This document shows, one piece after another, positions 34,466 to 45,945 of a stretch of DNA of 64,000 bases. The stretch spans positions 410,001 to 474,000 of the forward strand of contig OX940863.1 of assembly GCA_954871525.1 (NCBI GenBank). Reading direction: 5' to 3'. A program made the position numbers and the translations under genes. Source of the stretch: Parietaria judaica. Taxonomy: Eukaryota > Streptophyta > Magnoliopsida > Rosales > Urticaceae. The notes under the pieces are model-generated. The model had not been told where the DNA came from. It searched no databases and saw only the letters and a list, made by a program, of their open reading frames with translations. The number at the start of each line of letters is the position of its first letter. The first letter of the stretch is position 1.

Positions 34466-36254
34466 ATGCCGGACCTCAAGGACCGCTTGCTTCCGCCCAA
34501 GCCCGCCTCCGCCATCAACCTCAGGGAACCGTCTTACCGCCCCTCCCCCTCCGGGAGACCGCCGTTGCAGGGGGTCGATCTCCTCGGTCTCAAGAAGCGT
34601 GGCCAGGGAATCCGTTCTTGGATTCGCGTGGATACTTCCGGCGATTCGCAGATCATCGAGGTCGACAAGTTCACGATGATGCGCCGCTGTGACTTGCCCG
34701 CTCGTGATCTGCGCCTGCTCGATCCTCTCTTCGTCTACCCCTCCACCATCCTCGGGAGGGAGAAGGCCATCGTCGTGAACCTCGAGCAGATTCGGTGCAT
34801 CATTACCGCCGACGAGGTTCTGATTTTGAATTCCTTGGATAGCTATGTGTTGCAGTATGTGGTTGAATTGCAACGCCGGTTGGCCACCACGGGCGTCGGT
34901 GATGTTTGGCAGCAGGAAAACGTCGAATTGGGACGGAGGAGAGGGAGTAGAAACTTTGAAAACGTGTTCGGAAGTACGTCTCCGGATTACCTGCCCTTCG
35001 AGTTTAGGGCGTTGGAAGTTGCTCTCGAGGCTGCTTGTACGTTTCTTGATTCTCAGGTGAGTTCGAGAATATCTCTATTTTTACCCGAATTTATGATCGA
35101 AAAGTTCACTAGTGCCCGTTAGAGTGCCGTTATCTATTTGCTTAGAATCATAAAGTACCTAGATTTTGGTCCAAAACAGTCGTGTTTCATTAGAGACGAA
35201 ATACATTATAGGCTAGCTAGCTCAATGCGTATAACTCTCGATCCTCTGTTTTTACAAAAGGCAGCAGAATTAGAAATCGAAGCATACCCGTTGTTGGACG
35301 AGCTTACATCAAAGATCAGCACTTTAAACTTGGAACGCGTTCGTCGATTAAAAAGCAGACTTGTGGCCCTCACTCGGAGAGTTCAGAAGGTGAAGCATCT
35401 CTACCTCTCACTTTCCTGCTGTGTTTTGGAAGCGAAAAAAGGACTTTGAATTTTTTGTTGTGTCCAATAATTAGGTTAGGGACGAGATAGAGCAACTCAT
35501 GGACGACGATGGAGATATGGCCGAGATGTATCTGACGGAGAAGAAGAGGAGAATGGAAGTATCGTTCTACGGCGATCAGTCCATGGTGGGATACAAATCC
35601 GTCGATGGTGCATCGGTCTCGGCTCCGGTGTCCCCAGTCTCGTCACCGCCAGACTACCACAAGCTTGAGAAGAGCCTGAGCATCGCAAGGAGTCGGCACG
35701 AGAGTATGAGGAGCACGGAGAGCACCACAGAGAGTATCGAAGAGCTTGAGATGTTGCTCGAAGCCTACTTTGTCGTCATTGATAGTACTCTTAACAAGCT
35801 GACATCGGTATACGCAAATACATTTCATCACATCAATTTCCCACTTCCCCACGAAGTACTCTAATTGCGGTGTTTCGTGTTGCAGCTGAAGGAGTATATT
35901 GACGATACTGAAGATTTCATCAACATTCAGTTGGTATAATCACAATTTTTTTTTTTTTCGATAAATCTTTATCTCTGTAGGGGATTGGGAGAATATATGA
36001 AAATCTGTTTTTCTTTTTCCCAGGATAATGTGCGAAACCAGCTTATTCAATTCGAGCTACTATTGACTACAGCGACGTTTGTGGTGGCGATATTCGGGGT
36101 GGTTGCAGGGATATTCGGTATGAACTTCACGATTCCATTGTTTGACGATCCGGAGGCGTTTAAGTGGGTGCTTATAATCACGGGAGTGATCGGGCTGAGC
36201 ATATTTTGTGCGTTTGTTTGGTTCTTCAAGCACAGAAGACTAATGCCCTTGTAG
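34466..36254 (+). CDS. MRS2-1: Magnesium transporter MRS2-1/MGT2-type (CorA family)
   Basis: CorA-type Mg2+ channel; the closest plant group resides in the vacuolar membrane. Five exons 34466-35056, 35261-35389, 35475-35807, 35886-35933 and 36024-36254 give 443 residues. Hallmarks are the N-terminal RSWIRVDTSG and KFTMMRRCDLPARDLRLLDP, DYLPFEFRALEVALE, the long helix (LDELTSKISTLNLERVRRLK), EQLMDDDGDMAEMYL, and the first membrane helix followed by the essential GMN motif (399-401). The second helix and RRLMPL end follow. The N-terminal LLPPKPAS and VSAPVSPVSSPP regions are typical of the MRS2-1/MGT2 group. ATG 34466 is chosen because family similarity begins there; upstream in-frame codons belong to the leader. 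The 5' region resembles that of SLP2. Confidence 0.94.
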
Positions 36255-37034
36255 GCACTTACTGAAGATCCCAAGCACAGATATTCATTCAATTTCAAAC
36301 AAATTAAGCAATTTTTTATTTGTTTTTAATAGGAAGGAATATATTGTTTCAACTTCTCAGTCTTTATATAGTAGTGAGTGATGCTGCCAAAGGTAGCATG
36401 TTACATGCAACTTTACATATCTTCATTGCTAGGCTGATGATGTTAGTGGCGGAACTAGGGGGTCGCTGCGGCCCCGGTACCACTTGCCGCGGTTCCGCCC
36501 CTGATGACGCATGTTCAGTTCTTCCGGTTTTTTTTTTTCCCAGCATTTTAGAGTGTACTAATATGTTGGTGAAATTGGCATGTGAACTCTAATTTTCGAC
36601 GAAATCCACGTTAAAATCGTAAAGTTAAGTTGTGTTTTGTGACGTGATATAAAAAATGATCTAGTTAAGTCCTATAAATAAAGGATTACTTTGGTTTATA
36701 CAAGGCCAATTTCGTAATTTTCACAGGTTAGAGTTATAGTAGTTTGTAAAAGTAAAGAGGGATGATGTAGATTTAAAAATTAAGAATTACAAAATAAGGC
36801 ACCAACATGCAAAGTTGTTCCGTCCGAGATACCTTGGACATGCCAAGGCAATCAATGATGATATTTGATCTTGGGCAGACATGTTAATATGCGAACCAAA
36901 ACTTTATTAATGAACAAACGGTTGGCCAAGCAGCCGAAAATACCAAGAGATTCACTCTCATCGGAACTTATAAGATCCTAGCTTTCGGCCGACACCGAAA
37001 AAGAAACAAGAGTATCGAACAACGAAACCAAATC
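36255..37034. other. MRS2-1 3' flank and spacer
   Basis: Holds the MRS2-1 3' UTR. A short inverted repeat with GGCGGAACTAGGGGG and GTTCCGCCCC arms at about 36448-36500 looks like a worn transposon end. The rest shows nothing I can support. Confidence 0.45.
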
Positions 37035-37698
37035 TCATTTAGCAGACGAAGACGAAGATGAAGAAAGTCTCGCGCTGCGGGCTTTGTCGGCTTTCTCTAA
37101 GTAATCCTGATGAGACTGATGCTTCGAGCCTGCAACACAACTCAACTTCTTTAATATTATTTACTACTACTAATCTATATACAAACACAAATTCAAAAAG
37201 AAAGCACAAATTCAGCTTTCCCCGGATAATAAACCGGGCAGTTCATGTTCATCATCTCGAAAACTGACGATTTCGTGTTCCTTCACCTTCACCGACGGTA
37301 TACATACTATTGAGTCAAGTAAAAAATGAGGGCGACAAAGCAAAAGATACATTGCAGAGCTGCTTATAATATTCAAAACAGCAATTTTTAGTGCAAGTGA
37401 AAGATAAATCCAATAGCGAATTTGATATAATCAAACCAATAATCGCAATTGAGATACAAAAACCTCAAGCATTCAAATCTTGATCCACGAATGATACAGC
37501 GAGTCGAGCCCCATATCATAGGCAAAGGAAGCAGAAAAGCGAACCTCGGTTCATGAGAGTCCAGGGGATTGCGACGGCGACGGCGATGATAGCGAGCCCT
37601 ACGGCCACGTGCTTCTTCTCTCCGCTGTACAGGAAGTGGTCCAACTTCGCCCTGAACCCCCCTCCGCCGCCGCCGTTGACTTTGGAATCACTGCTCAT
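37035..37698 (-). CDS. Small conserved single-pass membrane protein, function unknown
   Basis: Two exons, 37698-37545 and 37129-37035, encode 82 residues. Order: a short polar N-terminus with a glycine run (KVNGGGGGG), FRAKLDHFLYSGEKKH, one membrane helix (VAVGLAIIAVAVAIPWTLM, about residues 30-48), a short basic/acidic segment (SKHQSHQDYLEKADKARSAR) and a Ser-rich end. The layout matches small uncharacterised plant proteins likely in an organelle or endomembrane, but I cannot assign a function. Splice sites are canonical (CGAG|GTTC and TTGCAG|GC). ATG 37698 is preferred over non-ATG upstream codons. Confidence 0.72.
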
Positions 37699-37740
37699 CT
37701 TCTTCGATTTTCTGCGTTTGGGTTTTGCTCCGAGAATCAA

Positions 37741-38110
37741 ACCTCCTCAAATGCTTTTGTACAAGTAAAACGACACCGAACCAGCGAACCAACTCTACTC
37801 CTTCGAAGGCCTAAACCGACATGTCGTTTTTCGAGTTAGGAGTCCGAACTCTGAGCTTTTTTACTGCCACGTTAAACCAAAACCACAATATCTCGCCTGC
37901 GTTTCATTTGTCGTTTGATAAAAACCCCCCTCATTATTTTCATTTTTAACAATTAACCCTGTCGTTTCGGTGCTCAAACTCTACTTCTTCGAAAGCGTAA
38001 AACGACACGTCTCAACTCCGAGCATAGAGAGACATTAAATTAAAGATACCACGCCTTCCTTCCATTTAAGTTGTCGTCTGATGCAAAACGACACTATTTT
38101 TATTGTCGCT
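37741..38110. other. Spacer with a cluster of AACGACA/TGTCGTT motifs
   Basis: Upstream of the small membrane protein gene, the motif AAACGACA or its complement TGTCGTTT occurs at least six times (near 37772, 37820, 37909, 37964, 37999 and 38092). The phrase AACTCTACT(C/T)CTTCGAA occurs at about 37790 and 37977. Related copies recur upstream of POT1 (about 41454-41515). Confidence 0.55.
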
Positions 38111-38179
38111 TTCCATTTTTTAACAACTAATTCCCTGAACTACTAGTAGCTTGGGTGAAGAACTGCTATGAACAAATAT

Positions 38180-38440
38180 TTGAATCTTTCTTCTTCTTCT
38201 TCTTCAACACAAAGTACGAAGTGACAGACGAAATCTGAGAGAAGCATGTTACGATAACTTCGGCAACTTCACCAGAATTCACCACCAAGCTCGATTCTTG
38301 GCTCCTACTCTCCAACATCTCTCATCTCTTTCCAAACCTTCCGTTTCTCAACGCTCCACCACCATATCCGGAACCTCGACGTCGGAGACCCGGGTTTTGT
38401 CGGATTCCTCGGAGCAATCGAACAGGTCTCACGAATCACC
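38180..38440 (+). pseudogene. Truncated duplicate of the PPR gene 5' end
   Basis: This stretch matches the leader and first roughly 60 codons of the PPR gene at 49645-49872: CTGAGAGAAGCATG, GAATTC(A/G)CCACCAAGCTC, GGAGACCCGGGTTTTGT and GGATTCCTCGGAGCAATC. Small insertions and deletions disturb the frame, and similarity ends at about 38440. Similarity upstream of it continues to the other side of the Helitron (42525-42588), so the piece preserves the locus as it was before the Helitron came in. Confidence 0.8.
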
Positions 38441-38731
38441 CATGTTGACTTTTTCGGTTGTTTTATATCCGTTCACAAAATTTCGACTAAAATATTTATC
38501 AGCAAACATAATGCAACTACATTTATACATGCACACACACGCACACATTATCCATTAATTAATTATGAAAAATTAAGTTAGCCATTAATTAAGCATCTAG
38601 ATTAAAATCTAAAAGTTAATGATAGCACTTCTTGGATTTAGTTACATATCTACATTGCAGTGGTACAAAAGATTACTACCCCCTACACTGCATTGATGAA
38701 CAAAATATACCAAACCTTGACTTTTACTTTC

Positions 38732-40839
38732 TCAGTCGATCATTTTCGTGTTGGAAATCTCGAACTGTCTGGTGCCCCAAATACCGCTATTGTCACGGCA
38801 ATACGATTTGAGGCAACATTGCACCCACGGTGGGTTTCTATCACTCTCTTCAGTCTTCACTCCGAGTAGCACATTACGCTTTCTCGTCAATATCTCTTCA
38901 CAGGGGGAATCACCGAAAAATTTCTCCTACTCAAAGATTAGACAAATTACATTTTCCATAAATAATTGAACATTACCAAAAAAAAAAAAAAAAAACTCAA
39001 GATTCTCACCACATCTTTGTCGAACAAAAACGCATGAATCCTGGCTGTCGAATCCTCTAGGGTCACCCTAATTCTGTAGAGTCCACAAGGAGCGCGAAAA
39101 TCCTTTGGCAGCGATGGACAAATAGCTAACACCCGTACAACACATACGAATTCAGCACTGACCTGTCGGAGGTGAAATTCATCAACCATGAGTATCGTTG
39201 TTACCAATTCAAATTAAATAAATATGAGATTAAAAGTATAACCTCTGGATATGTGAGAACATCCATTAGTGTTACGAACACATTGTCCTTGTGATCAACC
39301 TCTGAGTAAAGAGGAAATGAACAAAAAGGACCGTAATCACGTTGGGGGTATAAATAGAACTAAACAAACTCACCCCGAACACAGAGAGAGCTAAAACCTG
39401 TAAAGCTTGACACCCAGGGAAAGCTCCACGATGAAATACGCTTGTTCGTCATACGCAGCCGTGCATCATATTCCCTGTATCAAGCATTATAAGCATGAAG
39501 TAGACAAGTAAAAACTCTTTAAACAACATAAAAGGTAAAAAGCGTCAATAACCTTTTTCGTTCCGACACAAGTGTGTCAACCTCAGTGGCGTATCGAACC
39601 TTTGTCGAGGGCGGTAATACACCTTGCCATATGCCTGCATGTACTTCGCAAGACACATTGATCAGTTTCATCCACTTGCCAATATTAGTATTTAGTAACT
39701 GAAAGCCGCGCTTCTTGTTCCATTCGTCAAACACCACTACTCTCAAGATCGATCCAACAGTAGGGAATTTTAGTAATGTCTCTCGTGATAAATGCGACGG
39801 CTCTAGATGTAAAGGGAGTGAATTTTTTTCTTCTTCTTCGAGCCTGAAATCGATAATGACATAAATATGAACGAGTTTTACATGAACAAACTTGAAGATT
39901 GCGAAACTATGAAATTGAATAATAACCTGAGAGATAGTTTGTTTGGTTTCATATCAGTTCCATCCCAAACAAAGGCCATCCACTCATCTTCACTAAATTC
40001 TTGGACATGAATTATCTAGACAACGAAAACAATGAAATAAGCGTACCTTTGACGATGAGTATCAAGATTGAGTCTAGTGATAAAGTACCTTGCACACCAA
40101 GTTTATTAACACATTTTCCTTAGCGTCCATCACCGATCTGAAGCAGTGTGAATCTACAATGTATTAGAATTCAAGAATTTGAGTAAAATTTGCTATAAAG
40201 AAAGAATATTGATAAACCAATTTTCTATAAAAGAAAAAGATAGTGAAATAGCTAGTACCATCGTCTAGCTGAAAATTGGCGAACCAATTTCTGAGGGATG
40301 TTATGAACGGCTTATTTGTCTCTCTAGAGAGAAAACGGGGACTAGCCTGGTAAGGAACAAAACCTCCACTGCCAGTTCCTTTATACAATGCAAACTTAGA
40401 GATTTTCTTGTTGAAAACGGCATTGGTTTCCGAATCATAAGGGGCTATCTGCAAATTGAATTTGAATTCATATTGCTGAAGCTTCAATCAAACCAATAAC
40501 GAAAATGAAAAGTCAATACCTTAATATTAGAGAGCTGAATAATATCTCCTGGCGCTAGTACATGAGGAAGTGCTCCAAAATCACTGGCAAATATATTAAC
40601 CTGAAGCCCCGGTTTCTGATGCGATTCATCGACTATCTTCATGCCACAAAACTTGTCTGTAAAATTGTCAAACTTTTCTGATGAAACTAAACGAATGCCA
40701 AGTCAATTAATGAAAATTTGCCAAATACTCCTAAAGGTACCTAACAAATGGAATGTACAAGTACATACATTACATTACTGAAAATTTGTCAAATATTTCT
40801 GAAGAAACCCAACAAATGACAAGTAAAACACGGATATAT

Positions 40840-40931
<92 letters not shown>

Positions 40932-41287
40932 ATGGCTGAATATTTTTATAAAAATTCTTGAAAAAAAAAATCCATCAAATGGAAAGCCATCCAATATGGT
41001 TATATATGTTTTTACAATATCATCTTTCTGTTTCCATTGTTTATGAAACACAAACATAGGAGATAATGGAGCCACGTGAAATGCAGTTTGTGATGAAATG
41101 AATGAATGTGAATGTGTTCGGCATGTTTACGAGCACATGAAAGATAAGTTGCAAATTGAAAGGGAAGACAGACAGACATACCGGTGCCCCTGCTGCGAGC
41201 GGAAAAACTAAATTGAATAACGACACCGACGACGCTGACGTTCTGACCGACACGAGCTATGGCGTCTCTTATCTTGATCAACTCCAT
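38732..41287 (-). CDS. POT1: Protection of telomeres 1 (POT1)
   Basis: OB-fold protein acting at chromosome ends; in plants POT1 proteins bind telomerase RNP and/or single-stranded telomeric DNA. Ten minus-strand exons can be joined with consistent phases: 41287-41182, 40656-40520, 40448-40259, 40153-40089, 40015-39927, 39843-39553, 39474-39374, 39301-39243, 39162-39010 and 38926-38732, giving 461 residues, the usual size. OB1 is recognisable from FCGMKIVDESHQKPGL through NIFASDF and the FNKKISKFALYKG segment; OB2 from SEDEWMAFVWDGTD through REYDARL. The C-terminal domain ends PPWVQCCLKSY, with the WG-R end before TGA at 38732. Exon 7 could alternatively end earlier at ACAG|GTTT, in the same phase; I preferred the stronger GTGAGT donor. 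Intron 1 contains a GATA microsatellite. Confidence 0.9.
40836..40931. repeat. (GATA)n microsatellite in POT1 intron 1
   Basis: About 23 nearly perfect GATA units in the 5' half of the POT1 gene. Long and uninterrupted, so probably length-variable. Confidence 0.95.
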
Positions 41288-41540
41288 TTTCGCGCAGCTA
41301 GCTCGGACCCAGATCCGAGATTAATGATCGATCAAACCCGAAACGAAAGAAAGAGACTTGTTTCGTCGTAATCACTCTCTTCAGTTCAGATCTTCTTCCT
41401 CGTACCAGAAAACCCTCTTTTCCCACTCTTCTAATCAAATGCTGCTCCAAGTCCAACTCTACTCCGGGGAAACGAACGACATGCCGTTTCTCCCTGAGAG
41501 CGAAACGACACGACAGTAAGTAATTTCATCTTTTTTAATA
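41288..41540. other. POT1 upstream region (remaining half of a divergent promoter)
   Basis: Leader and promoter DNA of POT1, with AACGACA-type motifs at about 41487-41515. It ends at the 9-bp target site TTTTTAATA of the palindromic element. The matching half of the original spacer continues at 42530. Confidence 0.55.
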
Positions 41541-42520
41541 GGGTAAACTGTGGCTAATGTACCTAATGTTTGATCTTCTGCGGATTATGTACCCAATGTT
41601 TATTTTTGGCGGCTAATGTACCCAATGTTTGATCCGTTAGATATTTTTGTCTTTTCCGTCACTTGACCGTTAGAGAGTTATCCTCCTCTATACGTACACT
41701 TTTCGTATTTTTGACATAACTTACTCATTTTTTGTCCAAATTTTATGCACGGCCTATGGTTGGAAAGATAAGAGATAGATCTACAACTTTGGTGTTTTAA
41801 GTTTTGTAAAATCAGTTTTAGAAAAATACGAAATTTCAAATACAACGTAAAACTGGACATTAGTTTAATGCAAAATATTTGTTTCGAACAAATTTTAATA
41901 TACTTAATGACTTTTTATGATGAAATGTAAAACTAAAAAGTTGTAGATAAATTTTTTATCATTCCAACGGGTGTTTATTTATAAATTTTTGACAAAAAAT
42001 GAGTGAGTTATGCCAAAAATATGAAAGATTATTTCGCATCACATCTTTCATATTTTTGGCATAACTCACTTATTTTTTATCCAAAATTTATAAATAAACA
42101 CCCGTTAGAAAGATAAAATATTTATCTATAACTTTTTACTTTTACATTTCATCATAAAAAGTCATTAAGTATATTAAAATTTGCTCGAAACAAATATTTT
42201 GCATTAAACTAATGTTCATATTTACGTTCTATTTGAAATTTCGTATTTTTCTAAAACTGATTTTACAAAACTTAAAACACAAAAGTTGTAGATCTATCTC
42301 TTATCTTTCCAACCATAGGTCGTGCATAAAATTTGGACAAAAAATGAGTGAGTTATGTCAAAAATACGAAAAAGTGTAAAAAATGAGGATAACTCTCTAA
42401 CAGTCAAGTGACGGAAAAGACGAAAATATCTAACAGATCAAACATTGAGTACATTAGCCGCCGAAAATAAACATTGGGTACATAATCCGCAGAAGATCAA
42501 ACATTGGGTACAGTTTACCC
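41541..42520. mobile_element. Palindromic Mutator-like foldback element (980 bp, 9-bp target duplication)
   Basis: Almost the entire element is an inverted repeat: arms 41541-42029 and 42043-42520 with a loop of about 13 bases. Terminal sequence is GGGTAAACTG...CAGTTTACCC. Perfect 9-bp duplications TTTTTAATA lie at 41532-41540 and 42521-42529, the duplication size of Mutator-like elements. The terminal 100 bases contain three repeats of TGTACCCAATGTTT-type sequence. No protein is encoded. Confidence 0.9.
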
Positions 42521-42600
42521 TTTTTAATAATTAATCCTCAACTACTAGTAAGTAATTTATAATCAAATGATCTTTCTATTATGTAAAACTAGTGGACCAG

Positions 42601-42619
42601 CACCGCGCTTCGCGCGGTG
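42601..42619 (-). other. Helitron 3' terminal hairpin
   Basis: Perfect 8-bp stem with a 3-base loop, GC-rich in AT-rich surroundings, ending eight bases before the terminal CTAG on the minus strand. It is thought to signal the end of rolling-circle transposition. Confidence 0.88.
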
Positions 42620-44331
42620 GCATTTACATATTAATTTTAAAATTTGGTTAAAAAGTTTAAATAAATTTTTTCTTTAATTTGTGTAAGTTTTATTTGTAAT
42701 TGAAGGTTTATCACATCAACATTGCATACAGATAATTAAAATGTTTCAAATAAATGTGTGCCACAAATATAGATCAAAATATGCGAAATTGTATAAACAG
42801 AAGAGTAATTTCATATTTTTTATAAATATTATTTAACAATTAAATTACATTATTTTATAATACCATCTAACTTGTGAAGTCTAAAATTTAAAATGCAAAT
42901 CTTTTTGAAATTCTTTTTTTTTTATATTCCTAATAAAATTTACAAATTGTCAAAATAGATTTATCATGTTTCTATTTCATTGTGCCTTTGTAATTATTTT
43001 GTTGGGTAATTTTTTTCAGTTTATTTAACATTTATAGTATTTTAAAATAAAAAGATGAGCCATAACAAAACTTAAAAATTGAAACAACTAATCAAGCAAT
43101 TACCTGTTTATGACCTGAGAATGTACATATGGAAAGCGTGAGAATGAACATCATAGTTTAGCAACATAATATAAATTTTTTTTCTTATATAAATTCATTT
43201 ACCAATAAATTATTATGTAACATTAGGATGGACAAAAAATGTAAAAAGAAGTTTGAGATAGAATTTTGTTCGGCTTGTACTGAGAACGCAACATTGACTT
43301 TTTTTTTTTTTTTTTTTTCAACTTTTCATTTACGAAAATAAAAATGATTTACAACAAAAAGTGCATATTCTAAAAACGATTAAATGTGAAAGTTAAAAAG
43401 AAACATTCTTGTTGTTAGTTTATAAGAGATTGAAAATTTGAAAATTTCTAATATAGTGTAGGAAATGTATTGCGTATCGAGATCATTGCATAATATCGAA
43501 CGTGTATAAGCACTAAAAAAAGTATAAAAAAATTATAAATTATTAAAGAATTATTAATGCTTTAACCGTATTGACCTATTCTTAATAAATTTCCTATCCT
43601 AAAGAAAACGTCATGAATGTAACACTTTGAAAACTACTCATAAAAGTTATAAGTCGTGTTTGAGATAATAATGCTCGAATATTTTAAGATAGGTGGCTAC
43701 TCTTGAATATTTTAACGGGGCGTTTTCTTTAAAGTAAAGAGAACCTTATTGGAAAAAGAAGATTCTTTGAAACAACTAAACTAAGGCGAATCTACATTTT
43801 AAAAAAAAAAAAAACCCAAAAAACACAGTGCAAAGCAATTTTCACAAGGTACCTTATTTTAATATAAACTAATATCAAGAAATAATAACAGTGTCCTCCA
43901 TATCATTAATGAAAAATGTAAAAAGAAAATATTATAAATAAATAAAGATTAATGGAGAAAGCAAAGCTAATTAGTAGTCGATATACTTGATAGTCGAACT
44001 TAGAAAAATATGCTTACTCCTGAAGAAAGAAAGAAAGAAAAAAACCTCTTGAAAGAAAGAAGCCATTAACGAACTTAATGAAAACAGGTGCAACAATAAT
44101 GTCTCTTATTTTATGAAATAAAAGTGTGATATTGCAAAATTGAGAAACAAATCTTATTAGTGTATTACCGATTTTTTGAGACAGAACCGGAGATTGAATG
44201 CCATCACCGAGAAAGCCAATTTGAAAATAAATAACACAAACATTCTTAAGACAAAAGCCATGTTACTTATGCATTACAATCGAACTAACCATTCTTCCAT
44301 ATTTTTAGAAGAAAGAGGCTAAAAAATATAC

Positions 44332-44424
44332 CTTCACCAGATTGGTCGTCGTACTTGTCCGTAAGCCTAAAATAGATGCAAATCCAAACCCGATAACCAC
44401 TGGCCTATCTTCGGCATTGTCCCA
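44332..44424 (-). pseudogene. Exon-like captured fragment in the Helitron (possibly CURT1-like)
   Basis: A 93-base open stretch between an AG acceptor and a GT donor encodes 31 residues (WDNAEDRPVVIGFGFASILG...). The WD-x-x-E-D/N-K/R-x-x-V pattern before a hydrophobic stretch recalls thylakoid CURVATURE1-type proteins, but the match is short and I cannot confirm it. No partner exons are clear. Confidence 0.35.
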
Positions 44425-45832
44425 CTGTTCAATTACAATTAGAACTATGTTATACAATAGCAGTCTTGAAACTTGAACCCAGAATCGAAACATAGCTGGC
44501 CCTTAACCTAAACGAACCCTTGAAGTTTGAATTTCAATCTCAACGACTTGCTATGACATGCAAGTAGAACTAATAAAATTTGTGATCAAAGGTAATCTTC
44601 TCTTTCAAAAATAATTTTTGGAAGAATGTGGCGTTTAAAAAATATAATACTAATTCCATGATTGGTTCTTCTTTTATATATTAGAATATTAAATAAGCAC
44701 ATAAAACCAACATTCATGAATTAAAGATAGATTGATAAATGTTTAAAGGGTAAACTTGGGAATTGTTAATTTCTAAATTACACTTGATTGTCTACAATCA
44801 TAATTCATAAAAGACCTAGAAAATCATTAAATTGATAATTGACCGATAAAATTGTAATTAGAAAATAAAGCATACTCAGGTGTTAGATTTTCCATGAGTA
44901 CTTGCTTAATTTTTATTTTATTTTGATAATCCACAGTCGTAATGGGACAAAAGAAATTAAAAAAGTAGGCAATAAAAAAATTGAAAGAAAATAAAGATTG
45001 AAAAGAAATATATTTGATAATATATTTGTTTTTCGTTTTCGATTGAAAATAGGGAGTGGATGCATATTTACCGTGAGAGGGAGATTAGCCACTTGTGCAT
45101 CTGCCGAAAAGGCTATATGGTTAAATAGTTGTAATAATCTAAAATCAAACACAAGAGTAGTAAGTAAGTAAAGAATAAAAGGTTTCAACGTATATGAACC
45201 CATAACAGCCAAAGCCATAGATAACTCAACACATTGCACTGAAAAGAATAAAATGAAATGAGATACCGAATATAAAAACAGAAATGAAATGAATTAGACT
45301 TTCTGAAACTAAGGCCCAGAGGCACAATTCTCTAGCTTCACCACTGAGAGATCTTGAGTATTTCAAATCAGATTTATTAAAAAACATTAAAAAGGCAAAT
45401 AGCAAAGTAAGAGTAAAATAAAAACAAGACATTGATAATCACCTAATAGAGATAAAATTTAAATTATAAGTGCAGAAAAGAACGAACAAAAACATACTGA
45501 ATTTTTATTGGTAAAGTGATAAAGTCAATACAATATTAAGTTTATGATCCCTAAAACCGTAACACTAATTGTCTATTTGACGATGGCACCCCAATCAAAA
45601 TAATATATAGCCAATATCATGTAGAACACACAAACTTATAAATTGGTCAAAAATATTATATCGAACATTTCATCATCAGATAAATATATACGTGTTTAAT
45701 ATTACGGGACAATATTAATGATAATATATCGGCCGGCTGAGATATATTTCTTTACATTATATGCTTCTCCAAATCCTTACGATAATTCGAGATAGAATAT
45801 TTCTAAAACACAACCCAAAGAGAAAAACGTAC

Positions 45833-45945
45833 TTGAAGTCTAGTCTTAATGACCCACCGAGGCTTTGTCGATATAGTCGTGGCAGCGGTTGCACCAGCAG
45901 CAGCCACCATGTTCGCACCGATTATGAGTTGATTGCTTTCATCAA
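45833..45945 (-). pseudogene. Captured exon of a mitochondrial-carrier-family gene (NAD+ carrier-like)
   Basis: Between an AG acceptor and a GTACG donor the minus strand encodes LIIGANMVAAAGATAATTIS and then TKPRWVIKTRLQ. This matches the carrier signature P-x-[DE]-x-[VI]-[KR]-[TS]-R-x-Q in the form seen in plant NDT-type NAD+ carriers, where an intron also follows TRLQ. The conserved proline context is altered (KPRWVIKTRLQ). A weak match to a following exon (RELCLWALV) lies near 45330. It is an isolated decayed fragment. Confidence 0.6.

Noticed and set aside
36448..36500. Complete transposon with GGCGGAAC/GTTCCGCC ends
   Set aside because: Only a 50-base inverted repeat remains, with no target duplication or second end. 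It is noted as a worn remnant only.
38460..38731. Continuation of the truncated PPR copy
   Set aside because: Similarity to the intact PPR gene stops at about 38440; the following bases are POT1 3' flank.
40259..40487. Stand-alone gene on the minus strand
   Set aside because: It is POT1 exon 3 (40448-40259) read on into its introns; the joined ten-exon model explains it.
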